A stretch of DNA of 46,020 bases from Agrococcus sp. (GTDB lineage Bacteria; Actinomycetota; Actinomycetes; Actinomycetales; Microbacteriaceae). This document shows positions 18,514 through 27,236 of the stretch, in pieces. Below the pieces are notes generated by a model that saw only the letters and a program-made list of their open reading frames with translations, made no database searches and was not told the origin of the DNA. Positions within the stretch are counted from its first letter, which is position 1. Each line of letters starts with the position of its first letter. The stretch is taken from contig JAPSIA010000009.1 in assembly GCA_031179215.1 (NCBI GenBank), forward strand, positions 1 to 46,020. Direction: 5' to 3'. A program made the position numbers and the translations under genes.

Positions 18514-19749
18514 TCATCGGACGGGTCGGGCTGCCGCTTCGAGCACCTCTGAATAGCGCTCCGCGAGAATCTCGTAGTCGACGTTTCGCGCGACCCAGGC
18601 GCGACCCTCCTCGCGGCTGCTCACGCGTTCGCGGTCACCGAGCAATCCCTCCCACAGGGCGACGATCGCCTCGACCGACCCGGGCGCGACCACGTCGCCG
18701 CATTCAGACTCCAGCACGAGATCTGCTGCCTCTCCCGCGACGATCGCGCTGACGTGCTTGCCGGTCGCCATGAGCTCGTACAGCTTCGACGGCACCGTCC
18801 ACTCAAAAGGTTCCCAAGCGCGCAGCGAGACAACCGTCGTGTCCGCCCAGGCGTAGTGCCCGAACACCTCGTCCGGCCCGACCTTCCCGCGGATGTCCAC
18901 TGGTCCTCCGAGCGACGCGTTGAGCTCCCGCAGGTTTCGCAAGTCCGCTCCGTAGCCCACGATCCTCGTGGCGACTGGGAGGCCTCGATCGCGAGCCGTC
19001 GCCGTCGCGCGCACCAGGTACTCGAGCCCCTGACTACGGCCGACGGTTCCCATGTAGAGCACACGTAACTCCTGGTGGTCGTGCACGGTGGCCGGTATGC
19101 TCGCGTAGCGCTCGAGCACGGTGCCGTTGCGGATGACGTGCACGTTGCCGATGCCGCGCTCGCGCAGCACGCGAGCGAAGCTCTCGGTTGTGGTCACGAC
19201 GGTCGCGGCGCCGCGCTGCAACCCGGTTACCGCCTCGTGCACGCTCTGCTTCACCCGCGCAACAAGCCCCCTGCCTCCCGCGAGCCCTGGCGTGTGCGAG
19301 ACGAGATCGGGCCACGCGTCGCGCATCTCGGCAACGAGTGGCACCCCGAGCCGCCGGGCGATCGTGCGGCCGGCTGCGAGCGTCGGCAGCCCCGGCGCGG
19401 TTGCGATCACCACATCGGGCTCGAACCCTTCACCCGCCAGGCGCATCACGGCACGGATGCTGCGCTGAGCCACCCAGATGTGGTCTGCCGTTCTCGAGAC
19501 GATCGAGCTGTTGTGAGGAAGGAAACTCACGCGATGCACAGTCGCGCCATGAGCGCCGACGCTCGACGCTCCCGGACGAAGGTGTGCCCGCATGGCCGCT
19601 GGCGCACGCCCCGTCGGGTAGTGCGGCGTCGGCGCGACGACTCGGACCGCATGCCCCTGATGGACGAGCTTCTCGATGAGCGCGCTCCATCGCCGCTGTG
19701 GAGCGCCGTTCTCGGGCTCGAAGTAATGAGTGAGGAGCAGGATTTGCAT
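18514..19749 (-). CDS. GT4 glycosyltransferase (WbuB-like)
   Basis: MQILLLTHYFEPENGAPQRRWSALIEKLVHQGHAVRVVAPTPHYPTG; VIRNGTVLERY; VPSKLYELMATGKHV. Confidence 0.85.
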   Translation of the reverse strand: MQILLLTHYFEPENGAPQRRWSALIEKLVHQGHAVRVVAPTPHYPTGRAPAAMRAHLRPGASSVGAHGATVHRVSFLPHNSSIVSRTADHIWVAQRSIRAVMRLAGEGFEPDVVIATAPGLPTLAAGRTIARRLGVPLVAEMRDAWPDLVSHTPGLAGGRGLVARVKQSVHEAVTGLQRGAATVVTTTESFARVLRERGIGNVHVIRNGTVLERYASIPATVHDHQELRVLYMGTVGRSQGLEYLVRATATARDRGLPVATRIVGYGADLRNLRELNASLGGPVDIRGKVGPDEVFGHYAWADTTVVSLRAWEPFEWTVPSKLYELMATGKHVSAIVAGEAADLVLESECGDVVAPGSVEAIVALWEGLLGDRERVSSREEGRAWVARNVDYEILAERYSEVLEAAARPVR

Positions 19750-19762
19750 CGGTCTCCGCTAC

Positions 19763-22648
19763 TCAAGCCTGCCGCTGCGGGCGCCGCGAAGCGATCCGGT
19801 CGTAGACCCCGCCCATCACCGCACCGTACTCGTCATTGGCGAGAGCTCGGTGCCCAGGGCCGAGGTCGTAGCGGATCTCATCCAGGAAAGTTGCAGCGCG
19901 GCCGCGCAAGAACGCCCGCAGGGGCGCAGCATGTGCCTTCTCATGGAAGAGATCGCCGGAATTCATCACGAGCGTCACGTTCATTTCCGCTCCGAGTTCA
20001 TCGACGCGGCGCATGACGTCGATGCGAGGGACCAGCGAGGACGTCGCGTCTAACTCGCGGACGCCGAACGCCGCAATCATCGCCGCGCGGTATGCGACAA
20101 CGTTGTAGCGACGCAGGTCGGTCTGCGGGTTCATCGCGACCACGTGCGACCCGGGGAGGTGTGCGCCCACCTGCAGCGCCGCGAATCCACCTCCGGAACT
20201 ACCTTGCAGCACAACTTTCGAAGTACCAAGCGACCGCGCGATTTCCTGCACCGCGCGAGCGATCGCTGGTGCCAGGTCAACACGTTCGTGGCCGAGATAC
20301 CAGCCCAACCGCAGTTCTCGAGCCAGGTCGAGCGTCGGGTCGCCGAACGCCACTGTCGGGCCAGCCTGCAGCTCTTTCTGGAAGCGGAACCGCTGGAAGA
20401 GCGGCAAACTAGTTCTCGCCCGATCTACTGCACCGTGAAAGAGCACGGTGAGGGTGTCACCATCCGCGGGGTGAACCGCCGCCGGCAGCACGATTGAGCC
20501 CAGCGTGTACGCGAGCAGCGTCTCTTCCGAAAGCGATGGGACCACGGCATCGGCGCCACACAGCGCGATACCAGGAAGTCGCAATGTCGAGGCGCGGAAG
20601 TCCGCCCGGCCGGACCAGTTGACCAGCGCCGCTCGATCCTTTTGAACCTCGCGCGGCGTGGCGGGATGCCGAAGCGTCTCCTGAAGGTCGTTTACAGCGG
20701 CCTCGATGCCCAGGTCAATGCGTTCGTCGAGGCCGTGGTTCGCCCGGACGGCGCGCAAGCGCTCGGCAAGTGCCGCGCGTGTCGCCCTTCCGGATGCCTG
20801 CGATCCCGCCTCGCGGTTACGGGCTATCGCCTCGAGGACCGACGCGCGTACGTCCGGAGCATATGGAGCGACCGCGCTTGTACTCGCGCGGGCCCGCGAG
20901 GGTCCCGCTCCTTCAGCGTTGTCTGAATAGCCGATGACCGACGCTGCCGCTGGCTCGATCACCAATTGCTCAGCCACCCTGCCCGTGTCGATTCGGAGCC
21001 GAACCTGGCCCTTCGGAGCGCTGCGCACAGTCTCCACCTGCGGTTTGGCACCTCGGAAGCCCGCGGCGATGACGGTGATGAAGCGGAACGCCGTCCCTGT
21101 CTTGGTGAAGCGCAACGAAGGCGCCGGGGACCGCTGCTTCCATCCCGTAGCGACCCAGCCCCGCAATGGCCGTTCCTGCCCCGAGACCACGTCCCACTCC
21201 GGCCTGGAACCCGTGTAGACGACCGAAGCGCGCTTCTCACCTGCGGATAGCTCGAACCCGCGGTCGGATAGAGCCGCATCGGTGCCCGCGCCACACTGCC
21301 AATGCTGCACTACGGTGCAAGTTTCTTCCGACTGAACACTGTCGATCACGACCGCATACTCTCCGGACACCGAGTAGACGATTCGTCGTATCAGCCGCAC
21401 ACCCGCGTACCCGCGATCGACGAAAGTCACGTCGTAAACCGCGTCGTCAATACGGCGGGCCGTGCACGCAACCACCGACTTCGGGTCGTAATCGCGGTCG
21501 ACGACGACGGGTAGGCTGTGCGAATCGCGCCGAAGGCAGAACGCGCGCATGTCGCCGTGACCATATTGGAACTTGCCCGGGTCGGAGATCCACTCGTGAC
21601 CCATCGACGAGAAGGTCATCGAGCCGCCGTCAGCGTGGCCGTGCACGCGATCGGCGTGACCGAAGGACACTGACCAGAAGGTCTCTTCGGCGAAGTCGCG
21701 CTCCTGCTCACCCCATCCACTTCGCGCGAACAAGTAGCCGGCGTCGTAGATACGGATCAGGTCCTCGGGCGGAGCCCCATCAGCGCCGCGACTGGTGACC
21801 CAGGTCGTGGCGGGGTGTCCGACCGCCTTAACGTTCCCCCCATCCGTGTCGCCGATACCGACAAGCTTGCCGTCGGGCTTCGTGGCATGAGCAAGCTCGA
21901 TCGGCACGCGATCGAGCAGTTGCAGGCTTTCCGGAACCGGTCGTCCTTCCACCTCGAGCCGCCGACGGGCCGCGGTCCACCAAATGTAGTTCGCGAAGTG
22001 ATACGCGATGGCGCCCTCCGCGTTCACTCCCTCTTCGTCATACGCGGTCTCGAACAACGACGACATTCTGTCCTCCGCGAGCGCCATCGCCTCTTCGTTC
22101 CTCAGCACGGCACCGCAGACGAATAACCCCTGGTGCTGGTGAAGCGCGTGGTTCGAATGACCAAGATTCGACTCATCGGAAAGCCAGCGGAGGTGTTCCT
22201 CAATGCTAGGCACCAGCCACTGGAGTGCCTCCGGATCCCGCCGAACGACGAATGGCACCGCGACGCAGAGCGCAAGCGCCCTGATGCCATCCACCATGTC
22301 GCCCCAGCTTCCTGCCCACGCGGGGGCGGAGGAAGGGTTGTGGCGTACCCAACTCTCGGCATAGCGAAGCCACGTGTCCGCAGCGCCGTCGTCGCCGCGC
22401 TCGGCACGTCGGCGCAGCGGGTCGAGCCACCGCAACATGTGAAGTTGCGCATGCCAGTTGCGGTCCTGGGTCGCTTGAGCCGACCAGTCGAATGTCTCGG
22501 GTAGGGCCCACGCCGCGTGCGGCGAGAGGTCGAGGAACCCTGCTTGCACGCGCGCGGCGAGCGCCTCATCGCGGGCTGTGTGCTCGAACTTGGCGCCGAA
22601 GGACTGGCGCCGGGCGGCCTCGACATCGATGTCGATCAGAAACGTCAT
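19763..22648 (-). CDS. Fusion: heparinase II/III-like lyase + alpha/beta-hydrolase-like domain
   Basis: SWGDMVDGIRAL, SNHALHQHQGLF, NAEGAIAYHFANY, RVHGHADGGSMTFSSMGHEWISDPGKFQY (heparinase fold); C-term VVLQGSSGGGFAALQVGAHLPGSHVVAMNPQTDL, GPGH. Confidence 0.75.
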   Translation of the reverse strand: MTFLIDIDVEAARRQSFGAKFEHTARDEALAARVQAGFLDLSPHAAWALPETFDWSAQATQDRNWHAQLHMLRWLDPLRRRAERGDDGAADTWLRYAESWVRHNPSSAPAWAGSWGDMVDGIRALALCVAVPFVVRRDPEALQWLVPSIEEHLRWLSDESNLGHSNHALHQHQGLFVCGAVLRNEEAMALAEDRMSSLFETAYDEEGVNAEGAIAYHFANYIWWTAARRRLEVEGRPVPESLQLLDRVPIELAHATKPDGKLVGIGDTDGGNVKAVGHPATTWVTSRGADGAPPEDLIRIYDAGYLFARSGWGEQERDFAEETFWSVSFGHADRVHGHADGGSMTFSSMGHEWISDPGKFQYGHGDMRAFCLRRDSHSLPVVVDRDYDPKSVVACTARRIDDAVYDVTFVDRGYAGVRLIRRIVYSVSGEYAVVIDSVQSEETCTVVQHWQCGAGTDAALSDRGFELSAGEKRASVVYTGSRPEWDVVSGQERPLRGWVATGWKQRSPAPSLRFTKTGTAFRFITVIAAGFRGAKPQVETVRSAPKGQVRLRIDTGRVAEQLVIEPAAASVIGYSDNAEGAGPSRARASTSAVAPYAPDVRASVLEAIARNREAGSQASGRATRAALAERLRAVRANHGLDERIDLGIEAAVNDLQETLRHPATPREVQKDRAALVNWSGRADFRASTLRLPGIALCGADAVVPSLSEETLLAYTLGSIVLPAAVHPADGDTLTVLFHGAVDRARTSLPLFQRFRFQKELQAGPTVAFGDPTLDLARELRLGWYLGHERVDLAPAIARAVQEIARSLGTSKVVLQGSSGGGFAALQVGAHLPGSHVVAMNPQTDLRRYNVVAYRAAMIAAFGVRELDATSSLVPRIDVMRRVDELGAEMNVTLVMNSGDLFHEKAHAAPLRAFLRGRAATFLDEIRYDLGPGHRALANDEYGAVMGGVYDRIASRRPQRQA

Positions 22649-22699
22649 TCGTGGACTCTCTTCTTGCAGGTCTGCGCGAGCGGCATCAGCGTCCGCTGC

Positions 22700-24871
22700 C
22701 TACCGTCCCATGCGAAGCAACTCTTCGTAGCTCGCAGCGACGGTCGCGGAGATGCGCCTCCAATCCCGATGCTCGACGACCCAGTCGCGCGCTTGCCGTC
22801 CGATGCGGTGTCGCAGCTCGGGGTCATCGAGCAACCTCGTCAGTTCGGTCTGCAAACTCCGGGCGTCACCCTTGGCGTGCAGGAAGCCGTTCTGCCCGGG
22901 CGTGACAATCTCTGCCAGCGCCGCCACATCGGATGCCACCACCGCCTTGCCCATCGCCATTGCCTCGAAGGGCTTGAGCGGCGAAACCATCTCGCACACA
23001 GGGAGCGGCAGGCGCGGGAACGGCGCGATGTCGACGAGCGAGTAGTAGCGCTCGACGTCCTCGTGCGGGACTCGGCCGGTGAATGTCACAACGTCGTCGA
23101 GGCCCTCGTCGTAGACCCTAGCTTGGAACCGCTCGAGCTCCGCGCCGTCGCCCACGAAGAGCACGTGGAAGTCGGAGCGCACAGCCGCGAGCTCTGCGGC
23201 CGCGTCGATCAGCAGCTCCAAGCCCTCGTAGTCGAGGATCGAGCCGATGTAGCCGATGACCGTCTTGTCCTGCACGCCGAGCTCGCGCGCGAGCGTCTCA
23301 TCACGGGCGATCGGCTGGAATCGGCTGGAGTCGACACCGTTCGGCAGCACAGTGATCTTGTCGCCATCGACGCCACGGGCGATCATTTCGTCGCGCAGCG
23401 CGTTCGTGATCGTGAAGACCTTGGTCGCCCCACGTGCCGCGTCGGCCTCCATGCGCGCGATGTAGCGGAACATGTTGCTCTGCGCCCACTCCGGGTTTCG
23501 GGAGCCGCGAGTCACCTCCCACAAGCCGCGCACCTCGTAGATCGAGGGCAAGCCAAGCTCGTTCGCGGCCGCCACCGCCGTGAGCCCGTTCCAGTGGTTC
23601 GAGGCCGCGTGGATGATCGCTGGACGCCCTCGCAGCGCCAGCTCCTGCAGCGCGGCCCGGTAGCGCTGCACGTAGAAGTAGAGCGGGTTCTTCTTCTCGA
23701 TCTCGCGACCCGCGAGCAGGCGCAGGTAGTCGACGCCGTCGATCTCATCATGCGGCGGCACGTCGAGCACGTCTTCCTTGCCGGGCATGTCGAACGGGTA
23801 ACCGAGTCGCGTGACGCCGTCGACGTCCCAGCCGGCGCGGTTCAGTCCGCTCAGTAGCCCGTGGGTGCGAGTCGCATACCCCGCTGAGTTGTAGGGCAGG
23901 CTGTTGTGCAGCAGGTAGAAGACCTTGCGCGGCGCTGGCTCGTACGCCGGTTCAGTGGCGCGCGGAGGGAACGGGAAACCGGACTTCCCGAGCCGATAGT
24001 TCGAGAACTCTCGTTCACCCAAAGCCTTCAGGGTGCGCTTCGACCAGACGTCGCCGGGCAACAGCTTCGAGTACACCGTCAGATAGGCGCGGGCCTGCTT
24101 GCTGCGGTCTGCCGCGAGCGCGCGCCGGATCGCGCGACGCAGAGAGTTCATCGGTACCGCGGCCGGAGCCATCGCCTCGATGTGCTGCACGGCGCGGCCG
24201 GACTTGCCTCGGCCGAGCAGCACGATCGCGACAGCCCGGTCAGCCTCGTTCGCCGAGAGGCCCGCCGTCGCTGCGCGGAGGGCGTCCTCGGGAAGGTCGG
24301 CATCGGTTCGGAGCGCCCGATCCAGTGCGATCACGGCTCGCGAGACGGGATCCGGGCTCGTGGCGAGGACCGCCTCCGCGTCCGTGAGCTGGTGCGGGAT
24401 GACGAAGTCCAGCGCACCTCGGTGAGCGCCAGGATGCGCCGCCAGGTCAGCGACCATGCGGCCGAGCGCCCAGCGGAAGTGTCGTTGCGGGCGGTTGCGC
24501 CTGCGAAGCACCTCTGAGAAGAGCTCGATCGCGTCGGGATTCGCGCCGTTCACGGCGATCGACGCGGCGAGGACCTCCTCGGCACCCGCGGAATTGGATC
24601 GGGCAATGAGGTGGCGTGCGTACTCGACGGCCGGCGCTCCCCACTCCGGAGCGAGCGCGATCGCCTCGCGAAAGCGCACTTCGGCTCGCGCGTCTTTGCT
24701 GTCGCGCGAAGCGGCCCGCGCCTCTTCCAAGGCCGCCGCGGCCGCGTCACGCTGCTCGGGCATCGCGGCGCTCGAAGCGGGCGTCGGGCGAGCAGGCGCT
24801 TCGCTGCCACCACCGAGGCGGCGCAACGCTCGTCGGCCGAGACCGCCGAGCCCGTTGGAGCTCAACGCCAC
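22700..24871 (-). CDS. GT4 glycosyltransferase with N-terminal TPR-like extension
   Basis: SLPYNSAGYATRTHGLL, YEVRGLWE, LPNGVDSSRF, GRVPHEDVERYYSLVDIAPFPR, SPLKPFEAMAMG; GTG at 24871 overlaps the wecC stop. Confidence 0.8.
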   Translation of the reverse strand: MALSSNGLGGLGRRALRRLGGGSEAPARPTPASSAAMPEQRDAAAAALEEARAASRDSKDARAEVRFREAIALAPEWGAPAVEYARHLIARSNSAGAEEVLAASIAVNGANPDAIELFSEVLRRRNRPQRHFRWALGRMVADLAAHPGAHRGALDFVIPHQLTDAEAVLATSPDPVSRAVIALDRALRTDADLPEDALRAATAGLSANEADRAVAIVLLGRGKSGRAVQHIEAMAPAAVPMNSLRRAIRRALAADRSKQARAYLTVYSKLLPGDVWSKRTLKALGEREFSNYRLGKSGFPFPPRATEPAYEPAPRKVFYLLHNSLPYNSAGYATRTHGLLSGLNRAGWDVDGVTRLGYPFDMPGKEDVLDVPPHDEIDGVDYLRLLAGREIEKKNPLYFYVQRYRAALQELALRGRPAIIHAASNHWNGLTAVAAANELGLPSIYEVRGLWEVTRGSRNPEWAQSNMFRYIARMEADAARGATKVFTITNALRDEMIARGVDGDKITVLPNGVDSSRFQPIARDETLARELGVQDKTVIGYIGSILDYEGLELLIDAAAELAAVRSDFHVLFVGDGAELERFQARVYDEGLDDVVTFTGRVPHEDVERYYSLVDIAPFPRLPLPVCEMVSPLKPFEAMAMGKAVVASDVAALAEIVTPGQNGFLHAKGDARSLQTELTRLLDDPELRHRIGRQARDWVVEHRDWRRISATVAASYEELLRMGR

Positions 24872-26115
24872 AGGCCCTTGGTGTCGACGACGATCTTCTC
24901 GGCGAGCAGCTCCCGATCGAGCGTCTTGAACTGGTGGTGGTCCACGAGCACGAGAACGATGTCGGCGCGCGCAATCGCGTCTTCGACTTCCGCGAGCGCG
25001 ACGTTCGGGCGCTGCGAGAGCGGCACCGGCAGCTCGTCGACGTTGGGCTCCGCCACGAGGACCGTCGCGTGCTCCATCTCCGAGGAGAGTCGCTCGACAA
25101 TCGCCTTCGACGGCGACTCGCGCAGGTCGTCGATGTCCGCCTTGAACGCGATGCCGAGCGCGGCGATCACGGGCTCGCGGAACTTGGCAGCCTTCGCCAT
25201 GACCTTCTCGAGCACGAAGTCGGGCTTCGAGTCGTTGACCTCCCGCGCGAGGCGCACGAGCTTCGCCTGCTCGGGCGCGGCCGAGACGATGAACCACGGG
25301 TCGACCGCGATGCAGTGGCCGCCGACGCCAGGGCCCGGCTGCAGGATGTTCACGCGCGGGTGGTGGTTGGCGAGCTCGATGAGCTCCCAGACGTCGATGC
25401 CCTGGCTCTCGGAGATGATGGAGAGCTCGTTGGCGAACGCGATGTTGACGTCGCGGAAGGCGTTCTCCGTGAGCTTCGCCATCTCGGCCGTGCGGGCGTC
25501 GGTGATGTGCAGCTGGCCCTTGCAGAAGCTTGCGTAGAGGTCGCGCGTCATCTCCGACGCCTCGTCGGTCGTGCCGCCGATGATGCGGTCGTTGTCGATC
25601 ATCTCGATCATGATGCGACCGGGGAGCACGCGCTCGGGCGCGTGCGAGAAGTAGACCGAGTTGTGCCGACCGGGCTCGTCGGTCAGGTCCGGACGCTCGG
25701 CAAGGATGACCGCCGCCATCTGCTCCGTGGCCCCGGGAGGCGACGTCGACTCGAGCACCACGAGCTCGCCGCCGTCGAGCTTGGGAGCGATGCCGCGAGC
25801 GGCTGCCTCGATATAGGAGAGGTCCGCCTCGTGGTCGCCCTTGAATGGCGTGGGGACGGAGACGATGTACGCGTCTGCCTCGGGCGTCTCGATCTGCGCG
25901 CGCAGCTTGCCCTGGGCGACGGCGCCCGCGACCACGGTCTCGAGCCCCTCCTCGACGAACGGCACGCGGCCGGCATTGATCGCGTCGACGTTCGACTGCT
26001 TCACGTCGACACCGATGACGGTCTTGCCGGCCTGGGCGAGCACCGCGGCCGTGGGCAGGCCGATGTACCCCAGCCCGATGACGCTGACGATGTCCATGGG
26101 AGTGGTGGGGCTCAC
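24862..26115 (-). CDS. wecC: UDP-N-acetyl-D-mannosamine dehydrogenase (UDP-glucose/GDP-mannose dehydrogenase family)
   Basis: VSVIGLGYIGLPTAAVLAQAGKTVIGVD, LLESTSPPGATE-like VVLESTSPPGATEQM, NAFRDVNIAFANELS, GPGVGGHCIAVDPWF; AAGGAGA 7 nt before GTG at 26115. Confidence 0.9.
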   Translation of the reverse strand: MSPTTPMDIVSVIGLGYIGLPTAAVLAQAGKTVIGVDVKQSNVDAINAGRVPFVEEGLETVVAGAVAQGKLRAQIETPEADAYIVSVPTPFKGDHEADLSYIEAAARGIAPKLDGGELVVLESTSPPGATEQMAAVILAERPDLTDEPGRHNSVYFSHAPERVLPGRIMIEMIDNDRIIGGTTDEASEMTRDLYASFCKGQLHITDARTAEMAKLTENAFRDVNIAFANELSIISESQGIDVWELIELANHHPRVNILQPGPGVGGHCIAVDPWFIVSAAPEQAKLVRLAREVNDSKPDFVLEKVMAKAAKFREPVIAALGIAFKADIDDLRESPSKAIVERLSSEMEHATVLVAEPNVDELPVPLSQRPNVALAEVEDAIARADIVLVLVDHHQFKTLDRELLAEKIVVDTKGLWR

Positions 26116-26296
26116 CGGCGAGTCTCCTTGAAGATGAGGAAGATTGCGTATCGCCTCCAGGGTATCGGTATCAGAGAGCGTTGGGCGCTGTAGCACAGGC
26201 CGTGCTGTGAAACGCCTGCTAGAGCGCAGGTGCACGCCGCACCTCGACTAGGGTTGATGGGCGCTGCGCAGCCCTGCGCCCGAGACCTGGAGCCCC

Positions 26297-27073
26297 GTGA
26301 CCGAACCCGACGCATCCGCACCGCGCGTGCTGGTCTTCGGCAGTTGCGTCGCTCGGGACACGATCGAGTTCGCGGCGTCCGACAGCGTCGACCTGCGCGG
26401 TTACGTGGCGCGGCAGTCGCTCATCTCAGCGGGTGACGACGCGAGCGCGCACCTTCCCGACTCGCTCGGCGTCTCGTCGAAGTTCCAGGAGCGGATGATC
26501 CGCAACGACTTCGCCGGCAACCTCTTCTCGCGGCTCGAGAGCCTCGCGGGCGAGATCGACGTGCTGCTGTGGGACCTCGCCGACGAGCGGCACGGCGTGC
26601 ACCGCTTCCCCGACGGGACGATCGTGACGCGCAGCATCGACACCATCCGCGCCGAGCCGGTCTCGGCGCTGCTCGAGGAGACCGAGCACATCCCCTTCGG
26701 CAGCGACGAGCACTTCGCGCTGTGGACGCAGCACGTGGATGCGTTCGACGCGCGCCTGAGGGAACTCGGGCTGTTCGATCGCACCGTCGTGCTCGAGGTG
26801 CCGTGGGCGCTGCGGACGACCGAGGGCAAGACGACGCCGTGGAGCATGGGCGTGCGCGCCGGCGACGCCAACAAGAGCTACCAGCGCTACTACGACTACC
26901 TGCGCCAGACGGGTCATCGCATGGTCGAGCTGCCGGCGGAGCTCGTGCTCGCCGACCCCGACCACCGCTGGGGGCTCGCGCCGTTCCACTACACCCCCGA
27001 GGTCTACCGCGAGGTGCTGTGGCAGCTGCGCGAGGTGCACGGCGTCGAGGGGCTGCGCGCCGCTGACCGCTGA
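26297..27073 (+). CDS. DUF6270-like protein (FGSCVARD motif)
   Basis: RVLVFGSCVARDTIEF, LLWDLADERHGV, PFHYTPEVYREV. Confidence 0.7.
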   Translation: MTEPDASAPRVLVFGSCVARDTIEFAASDSVDLRGYVARQSLISAGDDASAHLPDSLGVSSKFQERMIRNDFAGNLFSRLESLAGEIDVLLWDLADERHGVHRFPDGTIVTRSIDTIRAEPVSALLEETEHIPFGSDEHFALWTQHVDAFDARLRELGLFDRTVVLEVPWALRTTEGKTTPWSMGVRAGDANKSYQRYYDYLRQTGHRMVELPAELVLADPDHRWGLAPFHYTPEVYREVLWQLREVHGVEGLRAADR

Positions 27074-27167
27074 CGCGCCGCGGCGCGCTCCCCCGCTCGA
27101 CTGCAGCGAGGGCGCTCGCATGCGCGCGCCGGCGCCCTCGCGCGTCGGGCACGCGCGCTGACGCGAA

Positions 27168-27209
27168 TGCCCCCTCATAACGACCCGGAGGTCGAGGCAT
27201 GAGGGGGCA
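27168..27209. terminator. Bidirectional terminator-like hairpin between convergent genes
   Basis: TGCCCCCTCAT(27168-27178)...ATGAGGGGGCA(27199-27209), perfect 11-bp inverted repeat with inner CGACC-CGGA-GGTCG stem; no strong T tract. Confidence 0.6.
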
Positions 27210-27236
27210 CTCGCGAGCGGCGCTACCGCGTCGGCC

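Noticed and set aside
24872-25297. N-terminal extension of the 22700 ORF into wecC
   Set aside because: Arg-rich out-of-frame translation; GTG at 24871 at the wecC stop is a better start.
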